Below are positions 16,701 through 24,394 of a stretch of DNA of 64,000 nt, piece by piece (the first letter of the stretch is position 1; the number at the start of each line of letters is the position of its first letter). Source of the stretch: VRUE01 sp963730315. Lineage in GTDB: Bacteria; Actinomycetota; Thermoleophilia; Solirubrobacterales; 70-9. The stretch lies in the NCBI GenBank assembly GCA_963730315.1, contig CAVSRD010000019.1:62001-126000 (forward strand), written 5' to 3'. Under the pieces are notes generated by a model, which saw nothing but the letters and a program-made list of their open reading frames with translations, made no database searches and was not told where the DNA came from. Made by a program: the position numbers and the translations under genes.

Positions 16701-17394
16701 CAAGGTAATGCCCTCGGCCGAGTGGTCGGGGCTGGAGTCGCGCGAGCGCCGCTACTCGCCGTTCACCGCCAACGTCGAGCACTCGATCCCCTGGCGGACG
16801 CTGACCGGTCGCCAGCAGCTCTACCTCGACCACGAGTGGATGCTCGACCTCGGCGAGGGCCTGCCCGCCTACCGCCCCCCGGTCGATGCCGGGCAGCTGC
16901 TCGGCCTGGCCGGCGAGCCGGCCGCCGAGGAGGGGCTGGAGGTGACGGTGCGCTACCTGACCCCGCACTCGAAGTGGTCGATCCACTCCGAGTTCCAGGA
17001 CAACCTGCACATGCTGACCCTGTTTCGCGGCGGCCCGGCGATCTGGCTCGCGGTCGCCGACGCGGATCGGATCGGCGTCGCCGACAACGAGTGGCTCGAG
17101 GTCTACAACCGCCACGGCGTCGTCGCCTGCCGCGCCGTCGTCTCGCACCGCGTGCCGGCCGGGGTGGCGCTCTTCTACCACTCCCAGGACCGCCACGTGA
17201 ACGTGCCCGTCTCGGAGACCTCGGGCGCGCGCGGCGGCACCGACAACTCGCTGACCCGGATCTCGATCAAGCCGACGCACATGATCGGCGGCTACGCGCA
17301 GCTCTCCTGGGGCTTCAACTACTACGGGCCGACCGGCCCGCAGCGCGACCAGATGATCATCGTCCGCAAGCGCCGCACGGAGGTCGAGTACTGA
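13726..17394 (+). CDS. narG: Respiratory nitrate reductase, alpha (catalytic Mo-bisMGD) subunit
   Basis: A 1222-residue product, close to the usual about 1240. The N-terminal [4Fe-4S] cluster FS0 ligands are all visible: His52, Cys56 and Cys60 in THGVNCTGSC, and Cys95 in PRGCPRGAS. The molybdenum-ligating Asp is residue 221 in SFYDWYADLPPASPQVWG. Other family blocks (ESADWWDSSY, WGSNIPQTRTPDAHF, WFHSDQTYRAML) are intact. There is no Tat-like RRxFLK signal, consistent with the cytoplasm-facing enzyme that reduces nitrate to nitrite with quinol electrons. It starts at ATG 13726 behind GGGGAG and overlaps narH by one base. Confidence 0.98.
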   Translation: MPDGRAFLRARQFFEPRRRSADGWNERSTYSRDWEAAYRRRWQHDRVVRSTHGVNCTGSCSWKIHVKDGLVTWETQQTDYPSNGPETPDYEPRGCPRGASFSWYIYSPLRPKFPYVRGVLLEMFRAERERLSDPVEAWAAIVEDPEKARAYKSQRGKGGFLRADWDEVVELIAAAHVHTIRRYGPDRIVGFSPIPAMSMVSYSAGTRFLSLIGGVSLSFYDWYADLPPASPQVWGDQTDVPESADWWDSSYLMLWGSNIPQTRTPDAHFMTEARYRGQKVVVVSPDYAGHTKFADHWLPARAGTDGALAMAMGHVILKEFFVERRVDYFEDYARRFTDLPFLVTLREREDGTYAGDALLRSSDLGGEEENAEWRGVVLDQRSGEPAVPNGTIGDRWGERGEGSWNLDLEGIEPALTLLGREDEAVEVTLPRFDGGESEGGTTMRRGVPAVRIGGKLVTTVLDLALAQYGVGRKGLPGSWPSGYEDGSEPHTPAWQEPLTGVDAGRCLRIAREFAANAERTGGRSMIVMGAGTNHWFHSDQTYRAMLSLVLFCGCQGVNGGGWAHYVGQEKVRPLTGWQTVAFALDWNRPARQQPATPFWYLATDQWRYETFGAEEFSSPAGPGTLGRRHTVDCHAQAARLGWLPTAPSFDRNPLDLADEARAAGHEPAEHAVEELRAGRLGFACEDPDDPANFPRVLNLWRANLLGSSSKGHEYFLRHLLGVPDAAVRSAESAPEDRPEEVRWRDDAPEGKLDLFTTIDFRMNGSCIYSDVVLPAATWYEKHDLSSTDLHPFVHPFNAAIPPPWDARSDWEAFNAIAARFSELAAKHLGTRTDVVATPLLHDSPDELGQPGGRVRDWRREECEPVPGQTLPRLTAVERDYAAVAEKMTALGPLVEAMGTGAKGVSWKPAEEVAALGARNGLVRDGVAAGRPRLRRDLDVCETILALSGTTNGRLAVESFRALEQRTGRPLADIPSEHADERLTFRDLVAQPRKVMPSAEWSGLESRERRYSPFTANVEHSIPWRTLTGRQQLYLDHEWMLDLGEGLPAYRPPVDAGQLLGLAGEPAAEEGLEVTVRYLTPHSKWSIHSEFQDNLHMLTLFRGGPAIWLAVADADRIGVADNEWLEVYNRHGVVACRAVVSHRVPAGVALFYHSQDRHVNVPVSETSGARGGTDNSLTRISIKPTHMIGGYAQLSWGFNYYGPTGPQRDQMIIVRKRRTEVEY

Positions 17395-18944
17395 TGCGCG
17401 TGCGAGCCCAGATGGGGATGGTGATGAACCTCGACAAGTGCATCGGCTGCCACACCTGCTCGGTCACCTGCAAGAACGTCTGGACCAACCGGCGCGGCAT
17501 GGAGTACGCCTGGTTCAACAACGTCGAGACCAAGCCCGGCCGCGGCTACCCGCGCGACTACGAGGACCAGGAGAGGTGGCACGGGGGCTGGAAGCTCGGC
17601 CGCAAAGGCAAGCTGAAGCTGCGCGCCGGCGGGCGGCTGCACAAGCTGGCCAACATCTTCTGGAACCCGGACATGCCCGGGATCGAGGACTACTACGAGC
17701 CCTGGACCTACGACTACGACCACCTGATCTCGGCCCCGGCGGGGGAGCGCCAGCCGGCCGCCCGGCCGAAGTCGCAGGTCACCGGGAAGAACCTCGACCT
17801 GCAGTGGGGGCCCAACTGGGAGGACGACCTGGCCGGCTCGCGCGAGCACGCCGCCAAGGACCCCAACCGGCGCGCGCTCGAGGAGGAGGTGAAGCTCGAG
17901 TTCGAGCAGGCGTTCATGATGTACCTGCCGCGGATCTGCGAGCACTGCGTCAACCCGTCCTGCGTCGCCTCCTGCCCCTCGGGCGCGATGTACAAGCGGG
18001 AGGAGGACGGCATCGTACTCGTCGACCAGGAGGCCTGCCGCTCCTGGCGCTTCTGCGTTTCCGGCTGCCCCTACAAGAAGGTCTACTTCAACTGGAGCAC
18101 GGGCAAGGCCGAGAAGTGCAACTTCTGCTACCCGCGGATCGAGGCCGGCCTGCCGACCGTCTGCTCGGAGACCTGCGTAGGCCGGCTGCGGCACGTCGGC
18201 GTCGTCCTGATCGACACCGACCGCGTCGAGGCGGCCGCCTCGGTCGCCGACGAGCGCGACCTGATCGCCTCGCAGCTCGAGATCATGCTCGACCCCGACG
18301 ATCCGGAGGTCCGCGAGCGGGCGCGCCGCGAAGGAATCCCCGACGACTGGCTCGAGGCGGCGAGCCGCTCGCCGGTGTACGCGATGTGCAAGCGCTGGCG
18401 GATCGCCCTGCCGCTGCACCCGGAGTACCGCACGCTGCCGATGGTCTGGTACGTGCCGCCGCTCTCGCCGGTGGAGAGCCTCGGCGAGTCGCTGGTCCGC
18501 GACGGCGGCGATCCCGAGGACGTCTTCGAGGCGATCGAGGAGCTGCGCATCCCGGTCTCCTACCTGGCCGGCTTCCTCTCCGCCGGCGACCCCGAGCCGG
18601 TGCGGCGCTCGCTGCGCCGCCTGGTCGCAATGCGCCGCTACATGCGGGCCGAGAACGTCGCTGGCGAAGCCGATCCGGAGATCGCCCGCGAGGTGGGGAT
18701 GGAGCCGGCCCAGCTGGAGGCGATGTTCCGCATGGTCGCGATCGGCGACTACGACGAGCGCTACGTGATCCCCAGGCGCCACGGCGAGGCCTCGCCGGCG
18801 GCCTTCGCCGAGCAGGGCTCCTGCGGGATCGACTTCGCAGACGGCGCGGCGCTGCCCCCCGGCATGTCCCATCCGGGAGAACCCGAGCCCGACTTCGACA
18901 TCCGCGACCAGCTCGTGCAGAGGGGCGGCAACGGTGCCCGCTGA
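17394..18944 (+). CDS. narH: Respiratory nitrate reductase, beta (Fe-S) subunit
   Basis: 516 residues starting at ATG 17394 (TGATG overlap with narG). Four ferredoxin-like cysteine groups are present: CIGCHTCSVTCK near residue 16; CEHCVNPSCVASCPSG near residue 182; CRSWRFCVSGCP near residue 215, where Trp replaces the second Cys as in known NarH proteins and gives a [3Fe-4S] cluster; and CNFCYPRIEAG with CSETCVGR near residues 243-263. It passes electrons from the NarI haems to NarG. The end overlaps the narJ start by 11 bases. Confidence 0.98.
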   Translation: MRVRAQMGMVMNLDKCIGCHTCSVTCKNVWTNRRGMEYAWFNNVETKPGRGYPRDYEDQERWHGGWKLGRKGKLKLRAGGRLHKLANIFWNPDMPGIEDYYEPWTYDYDHLISAPAGERQPAARPKSQVTGKNLDLQWGPNWEDDLAGSREHAAKDPNRRALEEEVKLEFEQAFMMYLPRICEHCVNPSCVASCPSGAMYKREEDGIVLVDQEACRSWRFCVSGCPYKKVYFNWSTGKAEKCNFCYPRIEAGLPTVCSETCVGRLRHVGVVLIDTDRVEAAASVADERDLIASQLEIMLDPDDPEVRERARREGIPDDWLEAASRSPVYAMCKRWRIALPLHPEYRTLPMVWYVPPLSPVESLGESLVRDGGDPEDVFEAIEELRIPVSYLAGFLSAGDPEPVRRSLRRLVAMRRYMRAENVAGEADPEIAREVGMEPAQLEAMFRMVAIGDYDERYVIPRRHGEASPAAFAEQGSCGIDFADGAALPPGMSHPGEPEPDFDIRDQLVQRGGNGAR

Positions 18945-19593
18945 GCCGGTCCACCCGCTGAAGCTGGTCTCGGTGCTGCTCGAGTACCCGAGCGCCGCCG
19001 CGCGCGAGGCCGTCGCCGGCCTCGACTCGGCCGAGCTGGCGCCGCTGCGCGGCCGCCAGGCCGACCGCATCGCTTCCTTCCTCGTCTGGTACCGCGAGCG
19101 CTCGCTGGACGAGCTGCGCGCCGCCTACGTCGAGACCTTCGACTTCGCCAGGCAGCGCAGCCTCCACCTCACCTACCACCTGCACGGCGACAGCCGCCAG
19201 CGCGGGCTCGCCCTGGCCAGGCTGAAGGAGGCCTATGCCGCCGCCGGGTTGGAGGGAGACGCCGCGGAGCTGCCCGACTTCCTGCCGCTGATGCTCGAGT
19301 TCTGCGCCCTCGCCCCCGAGCCGGCCGGGCGCGAGCTGCTCGACCGCCACCGGCCGGCGATCGAGCTGATCCGCGACAGCCTGCACCGTGAGGACAGCCC
19401 GTTCGGGGCGCTGCTCGACGCCGTCGTCGACGGCCTTCCGGGCCTGACCGAGAGGCAGCTGGCGCGGGTCAGGCGCCTCGCGTCGGAGGGACCGCCGAGC
19501 GAACGGGTCGGCCTCGAGCCGTTCGCCCCGCCCGAGGTGATGCCGGTCGCAGAGGGGATGCAGGCGCAGCCGCTGATCGGGGGGCGCGAGTGA
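18934..19593 (+). CDS. narJ: Nitrate reductase assembly chaperone (delta)
   Basis: 219 residues from GTG 18934, within the narH coding end. The helical NarJ/TorD-type fold is indicated by LLEYPSAAAREAV, YVETFDFARQRSLHLTYHL (the conserved Y-V-x-x-F-D-x-x-R-x-x-x-L-x-L motif, about residues 62-80) and ELPDFLPLMLEF near residue 110, which is the key acidic helix. It holds NarG during insertion of the Mo cofactor and FS0 and is not part of the final enzyme. It ends with a GTGA overlap into narI. Confidence 0.95.
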   Translation: MPAEPVHPLKLVSVLLEYPSAAAREAVAGLDSAELAPLRGRQADRIASFLVWYRERSLDELRAAYVETFDFARQRSLHLTYHLHGDSRQRGLALARLKEAYAAAGLEGDAAELPDFLPLMLEFCALAPEPAGRELLDRHRPAIELIRDSLHREDSPFGALLDAVVDGLPGLTERQLARVRRLASEGPPSERVGLEPFAPPEVMPVAEGMQAQPLIGGRE

Positions 19594-20336
19594 GCCAGGG
19601 ATCCGTCCTCCTCTACACGGTGCTTCCCTACGCCGCGATCGCCGTCTTCGCGGTCGGCACCGCCTGGCGCTACCGCAACGACCAGTACGGCTGGGGCGCC
19701 CGTTCGACCCAGTTTCTGGAGAGCAGGACGTTGCGTTACGGCAGCACGATCTTCCACCTCGGTGTGCTGGCGGCGATCGGCGGCCACGTGCTCGGCATCC
19801 TCGTGCCGCGCTCCTGGACCGCGGCGCTGGGGGTGTCCGACGGCGCCTACCACGCACTCGCCGTCGCCGGCGGCGTGACCGCGGGCGCCGCAGTGAGCAT
19901 CGGCTTCCTGACCCTCCTCTACCGTCGCCTGCGCTTCCCGCGGGTGCGAGTGACGACGACGCGGATGGACCTGACGATCTTCGCCCTGCTGGGCTTCGGG
20001 ATCGTTACCGGCCTGCTGGCCACGCTGACCAACCTGGGCGACTCGGTCGAGTACCGCGAGACCGTGGCCCCCTATTTCCGCCAGATCTTCGTCCTCGATC
20101 CACAGCCGGAGCTGATGACCGGCGGCGGCGTCAGCCCGATCTTCCAGGTCCACGTGGTCGGCGTGTGGTTCCTCTACGCGCTCTGGCCGTTCAGCCGGCT
20201 GGTCCACGCCTGGAGCATCCCGGTCGACTTCCTTCGTCGCAGTCCAATCCAATACCGGAGCCGGGGCAGGCGCCGGGGTGCGCCGCGGCGGCCGACGCCC
20301 GCCAAGGCTCCCCGTCAACCGAGCGAGGTGTCTTGA
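19590..20336 (+). CDS. narI: Respiratory nitrate reductase, gamma (cytochrome b) subunit
   Basis: 248 residues from GTG 19590. Five membrane helices are visible, starting VLLYTVLPYAAIAVFAVGTAW. Haem-ligating histidines match the known pattern: His56 and His66 in FHLGVLAAIGGH, and His188 and His206 in VHVVGVWFLY and RLVHAWS. The protein oxidises quinol at the outer face and passes electrons to NarH. The C-terminus has a basic tail of about 30 residues rich in R and P, beyond the usual end. It stops two bases before narK. Confidence 0.97.
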   Translation: MSQGSVLLYTVLPYAAIAVFAVGTAWRYRNDQYGWGARSTQFLESRTLRYGSTIFHLGVLAAIGGHVLGILVPRSWTAALGVSDGAYHALAVAGGVTAGAAVSIGFLTLLYRRLRFPRVRVTTTRMDLTIFALLGFGIVTGLLATLTNLGDSVEYRETVAPYFRQIFVLDPQPELMTGGGVSPIFQVHVVGVWFLYALWPFSRLVHAWSIPVDFLRRSPIQYRSRGRRRGAPRRPTPAKAPRQPSEVS

Positions 20337-20338
20337 CC

Positions 20339-21574
20339 ATGGAATCCGCACCGCGCGGACAGGTTCCGAACCTGTGGCTGGCGACCCTGGCCTTCGCCGT
20401 CTGCTTCTCGGCCTGGGGAATGCTGGCGCCGCTGGCGCCTGGCCTCCAGGACGACCTCGGCCTCTCCAACACCGAGACCTCGGTGATGATCGCGATCCCC
20501 GTGATCCTCGGCTCGCTGCTGCGGATCCCGCTCGGCCTGCTCACCGACCGGGTGGGCGGACGTCTCGTCTTCACTGGCATGCTCGCCTACTCGGCCGGGG
20601 CGGCGCTGCTGGTCGGCTTCGCGCACAGCTACGCGGCGCTGCTCGGCGCCGGCTTCCTGCTCGGCACGACCGGCGCCTCGTTCGCGGTCGGCATCCCCTT
20701 CGTCGCCGAGTGGTACGAGGAGCGCCGCCAGGGCTTCGCGCTCGGCGTTTACGGCGTCGGCAACATCGGCACCGCGGTGGCGGCCTTTTCGGTGCCGGCG
20801 ATCCGCGACGCCGCCGGGCAGGCGACCGCGGGCGTCGTCTTCGCCATCGTGATCGGCGCCTACGCGCTGCTCTGGTCGGTGCTCGCCCGCAACGCCCCGG
20901 GCCGCCACTCGCACCGCATCCCCTACATGGAGGTGCTGCGCTCCGGCTGGGACCTGTGGCGGCTGTCGCTCTTCTACTTCGTCACCTTCGGCGGCTTCGT
21001 CGCGATGGCGATCTTCCTGCCGAAGCTGCTCACCGACTGGTTCGACTACTCGCTCGCCGACGCCGGCCTGCGGGCGGCCGGGTTCACCGTCTTCGCCACC
21101 GGGGCACGACCGCTGGGGGGCTGGCTGGCCGACCGGATCGGCGCTCGCGCGCTGCTGGTCGCGGTCTTCGCCGGGGTCGGCTTCGACGCGATCGGGCTCG
21201 CCTGGCAGGCCTCCGGTCCGGCAATCGTGCCGGTGACGATATTCTCGTTAACGATGGCGACTTTCCTCGGTCTCGGCAACGGGGCGGTGTTCAAGGAGGT
21301 GCCGGTCTACTTCCCGCGCACGACGGGTGCGGCGACCGGGATCATCGGCGCCGCCGGCGGGCTCGGCGGTTTCTTCCCCCCGCTGGTGATGGGCATCGTC
21401 AAGGACAGCACCGGCGAGTTCGTGCTCGGCTTCGTCTTCCTCGTCGCCTTCGCCTGGCTCTGCGCCGGCCTCGCCACGGGCGTCGCCGGGCCCCCGGCCG
21501 CCTCCGCCGAAGACGGAGCGGGGGATGTGGATGGGGCGGCGGCACCACAACCAAGCTCGGCCGATGTTGGCTGA
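20339..21574 (+). CDS. narK: NarK-type nitrate/nitrite transporter (MFS)
   Basis: I choose ATG 20339, two bases after narI; TTG 20333 is an alternative. The 411-residue product has twelve likely helices and the NNP-family features WLATLAFAVCFSAWGMLAPLA at the start, motif A as GLLTDRVGGRLVF, and the signature-like stretches GNIGTAVAAF (about residue 140) and ATGIIGAAGGLGGFFPPL (about residue 330). It should import nitrate or exchange it for nitrite across the membrane. Location directly behind narGHJI supports this. The end overlaps moaA by 11 bases. Confidence 0.94.
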   Translation: MESAPRGQVPNLWLATLAFAVCFSAWGMLAPLAPGLQDDLGLSNTETSVMIAIPVILGSLLRIPLGLLTDRVGGRLVFTGMLAYSAGAALLVGFAHSYAALLGAGFLLGTTGASFAVGIPFVAEWYEERRQGFALGVYGVGNIGTAVAAFSVPAIRDAAGQATAGVVFAIVIGAYALLWSVLARNAPGRHSHRIPYMEVLRSGWDLWRLSLFYFVTFGGFVAMAIFLPKLLTDWFDYSLADAGLRAAGFTVFATGARPLGGWLADRIGARALLVAVFAGVGFDAIGLAWQASGPAIVPVTIFSLTMATFLGLGNGAVFKEVPVYFPRTTGAATGIIGAAGGLGGFFPPLVMGIVKDSTGEFVLGFVFLVAFAWLCAGLATGVAGPPAASAEDGAGDVDGAAAPQPSSADVG

Positions 21575-22562
21575 CGAGCCTCTCGTCGACGGCCACGGAC
21601 GGCGGATCTCCGACCTGCGCGTCTCGGTCACCGACCGCTGCAACTTCCGCTGCCAGTACTGCATGCCGGCGGCCGGGCTCCCGTGGTTGGCGCGCGAGGA
21701 GATCCTCAGCTTCGAGGAGATCGAGCGGCTGGTCGACCTGCTTGTTCGGCTTGGGGTCGAGGATGTCCGCCTCACCGGAGGAGAGCCGCTGGTGCGCCGC
21801 GACTTTCCCCGCCTGGTCGAGATGCTCTCCGGGATCGGCGGGCTCCGCGACCTCTCACTGACCACCAACGGCTACCTGCTCGAGGAGCAAGCCGAGGCGC
21901 TGGTCGGGGCGGGGATCGACCGGGTCAACGTCTCGATCGACTCGCTGCAGCGCGACCGCTTCTTCCAGCTCACCCGCCGCGACGCCCTGCCGCAGGTGCT
22001 GCGCGGCCTCGACGCGATCGCCGCGCACCCGTCGGTGCGGCCGATCAAGGTCAACGCGGTGGCGATGCGCGACTTCAGCGAGGCCGAGGTCGAGCGCTTC
22101 TGCGAGTTCGCCCGCGCGAGCGCCTTCCAGGTCCGCTTCATCGAGTTCATGCCACTCGACGCGGACCGCGCCTGGACGCCTGACGCCGTCCTCACCGGAG
22201 GGGAGCTGCGGCGGAGGATCGAGGCGATCCACCCGCTCGAGGAGCTGCCCCGTGAGCCCGCGGCCACCGCGCGCGTGTTCCGCTTCGCCGACGGCAGCGG
22301 CGAGATCGGCTTCGTCAACCCGGTCTCCGAACCGTTTTGCGCCGACTGCAACCGCCTCCGGCTGACCGCCGAGGGCAAGCTGCGCACCTGCCTCTTCTCG
22401 CTCGGCGAGACCGACCTGCGGGCCCCGCTGCGCGACGGCGCCGGCGAGGACGAGTTGGCCGAGATCGTCCGCGAGGCCGTCTGGCGAAAGGAGCTGAAGC
22501 ACCGCGTCAACGACCCCGGCTTCGTGCAGCCGGCGCGCACGATGTCGGCGATTGGGGGCTGA
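21564..22562 (+). CDS. moaA: GTP 3',8-cyclase, first step of molybdopterin synthesis
   Basis: Using ATG 21564 the product has 332 residues. The radical-SAM cluster is TDRCNFRCQYCMP with Cys26, Cys30 and Cys33, and the C-terminal cluster motif is PFCADCNRLRLTAEGKLRTC plus the last Cys. LRLTAEGKLR and the terminal glycine pair (SAIGG), needed for activity in known MoaA, are present. With MoaC it converts GTP to cyclic pyranopterin monophosphate. It is coupled to narK by overlap, linking cofactor synthesis to nitrate respiration. Confidence 0.97.
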   Translation: MLADEPLVDGHGRRISDLRVSVTDRCNFRCQYCMPAAGLPWLAREEILSFEEIERLVDLLVRLGVEDVRLTGGEPLVRRDFPRLVEMLSGIGGLRDLSLTTNGYLLEEQAEALVGAGIDRVNVSIDSLQRDRFFQLTRRDALPQVLRGLDAIAAHPSVRPIKVNAVAMRDFSEAEVERFCEFARASAFQVRFIEFMPLDADRAWTPDAVLTGGELRRRIEAIHPLEELPREPAATARVFRFADGSGEIGFVNPVSEPFCADCNRLRLTAEGKLRTCLFSLGETDLRAPLRDGAGEDELAEIVREAVWRKELKHRVNDPGFVQPARTMSAIGG

Positions 22563-22563
22563 G

Positions 22564-23766
22564 GTGCGGGGCATCGCAAAGGACCGAGCGAGGGGGACGG
22601 CCCGCCGGGCCCTTGACGAGCTGGCCGGGGGGCTCGGGGACAGCGGCATCTTCATCCCGATCGCGGTCGCGATGATCGCCCTGAACGGCCTCAACGCAAC
22701 CGCGGTCTTCGTCGTCACCGGCCTCGTCTATGCCGGCACCGCCCTCTACTTCAGGGTGCCGGTCCCGGTGCAGCCGCTGAAGGCCTTCGCGGCGGCGGCG
22801 ATCGCCCTGCACCTCTCGGCCGCGACGCTCGCCGCCGGAGCGCTGCTGATGGCCGCCGCGATGGCGGTGCTGGCGGCCGGGGGCCTCGCCGACTGGCTGG
22901 CGGAGCGCTTCCCGCTGGTCCTCGTCCGCGGCATTCAGGCCAGCGTCGCCCTGCTGCTCGCCAAGGCGGCGGTGAACCTCGCCGAGCAGGGCAACTGGCC
23001 CGGCCTGCCGCCCCTCTCTCCCGGCCTCGGCGTCGCGATGGCCGTGATTGCCTGCTCGCTGCTCTTCGCCTGCCGCCGGCTCTCGCTGCCGGGCAGCCTG
23101 GTCGTGCTCGGCGGCGGCGCCGCCGTGGGACTGGCGGTCAGCGGCCTCCCCGAGCTGCACGCCGGGCCGGCGCCGGTCTCGCTCTCGGTTCCAGGCGGGG
23201 GGGCCTTCGCCCTGGCCCTCACCTCGCTGGTCATCGCCCAGCTGCCGCTCACCTTCGGCAACGCCATCGTGGCCACTGCCGACGCCGAGCGCAGCTACTT
23301 CGGGAGCATGGCCCGGCGCGTGCGCCCCGCCCGGCTGGCCCTCTCGATCGCGGTCGCCAACGCCTGTGCCGGCCTCACCGGCGCGCTCCCCCTCTGCCAC
23401 GGGTCCGGCGGGGTCACCGCCCACTACAAGCTGGGGGCGCGCACGGGGCGCGCGACCCTGGCCGCGGGTGTGATCTTCGCCGGCCTGGGGCTCGGCCTGG
23501 GATCCTCGCTGCCGGCGCTGCTTCAGGTTCTGGCGCCGGGCGCGCTGGCCGGGATGCTGGCCTACGTCGCGATCCAGCACGGGCTGCTGGCAGGGCAGCT
23601 GGAGCGCCTCGACGACCGCCTGATCGCCGCCGGGGTCGGCCTCGTGACCCTGCTAGCCGGCAATCTGGCGATCGGCTTCGGAGTTGGGGCGGCGGCGCTC
23701 GCGGCCCGCGCCGCCTGGCGAGCGCTCAGCGATCGGGCACTGCCAGCATCTCCTCCGCCCGCCTGA
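22564..23766 (+). CDS. MOT1-type molybdate transporter
   Basis: About 400 residues in ten or more hydrophobic helices. The sequence shows the MOT1/SulP-like family blocks: GGLGDSGIFIPIAVAMI near the N-terminus, VPVPVQPLKAFAAAAIAL (about residues 60-80) and LCHGSGGVTAHYKLGARTG (about residues 275-295). It lacks the STAS domain of true sulfate permeases, as MOT1 proteins do. It presumably imports molybdate with high affinity. GTG 22564 is preceded by a G-rich Shine-Dalgarno stretch; TTG 22552 is an alternative. Its place between moaA and mobA/moeA strongly supports molybdate as substrate. The 3' end overlaps the oppositely oriented mobA by 41 bases. Confidence 0.88.
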   Translation: MRGIAKDRARGTARRALDELAGGLGDSGIFIPIAVAMIALNGLNATAVFVVTGLVYAGTALYFRVPVPVQPLKAFAAAAIALHLSAATLAAGALLMAAAMAVLAAGGLADWLAERFPLVLVRGIQASVALLLAKAAVNLAEQGNWPGLPPLSPGLGVAMAVIACSLLFACRRLSLPGSLVVLGGGAAVGLAVSGLPELHAGPAPVSLSVPGGGAFALALTSLVIAQLPLTFGNAIVATADAERSYFGSMARRVRPARLALSIAVANACAGLTGALPLCHGSGGVTAHYKLGARTGRATLAAGVIFAGLGLGLGSSLPALLQVLAPGALAGMLAYVAIQHGLLAGQLERLDDRLIAAGVGLVTLLAGNLAIGFGVGAAALAARAAWRALSDRALPASPPPA

Positions 23767-24346
23767 GGTCGGCGCGGCTGTTGACGTTGAAGCAGAGCCG
23801 CCGCGGGTCCCCGAAGCGCGCCAGCTCGGGCTCGGCGACGATCCGCGGCCGCAGCGATTCGAGCGTCCCCCGCAGAGCCCGCTCGGCCGCCAGCGCCTCC
23901 TCCAGGGCCGGCAGGAGCGCATCGTCGTAGCGCGCCGGCAGCGGTTGCAGGCTGCCCTCCGCCCTAGGTACGACCAGCGGCTCGGGGGCCGATCCGAGCC
24001 AGCGGAGCAGCGCCGGGCTCGCAAACGGCATGTCGCAGCCGATGGCGACCACGGGGCGCCCGCCCGCGTGTCGCAGGGCTGCGACGATCCCGCAGAGGGG
24101 ATGGCGCGGGCTGTCTGGCTCGCAAATCGTCGGGCACCGAAGCGGCGGTTGCTCGGAGTCGGCCTTGGCGACTACCAGCGGCTCGAGGCCCGCCTCCTCG
24201 ACAACGGCGAGGGGGTAGGAGATCAGCGGGCTGCCGCCCAGCCTCGCAAGCGCCTTGGCGCCGCCGATCCGACTGCCGCGCCCGCCGGCGAGAACCGCGC
24301 CGACCGCAGGTTCGGACCGTCGCTCTCTGCCGGTGGGCTCGGCCAT
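23726..24346 (-). CDS. mobA: Molybdenum cofactor guanylyltransferase
   Basis: 206 residues from ATG 24346. The nucleotide-binding signature is VLAGGRGSRIGGAKALARLGG (about residues 18-38) and the metal site is AIGCDMPFAS near residue 95, both typical of MobA. A typical C-terminal block, FNVNSRADLRRAEEML, is also present. It joins GMP to molybdopterin to make the bis-MGD form used by NarG. It is the only gene of the island on the minus strand. It overlaps the end of the transporter gene and diverges from moeA with a 48-base gap that must hold both promoters. Confidence 0.94.
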   Translation of the reverse strand: MAEPTGRERRSEPAVGAVLAGGRGSRIGGAKALARLGGSPLISYPLAVVEEAGLEPLVVAKADSEQPPLRCPTICEPDSPRHPLCGIVAALRHAGGRPVVAIGCDMPFASPALLRWLGSAPEPLVVPRAEGSLQPLPARYDDALLPALEEALAAERALRGTLESLRPRIVAEPELARFGDPRRLCFNVNSRADLRRAEEMLAVPDR

Positions 24347-24394
24347 CGCCAACAGTCTGGCAGCGGAGGTTAGTCTCGACGTCGAGACGAATCC

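Noticed and set aside
13561..17280. A 1239-codon open frame on the minus strand opposite narG
   Set aside because: It is the antisense of a certain gene, is Arg/Gly/Val-rich without domains, and exists only because of high GC at third positions.
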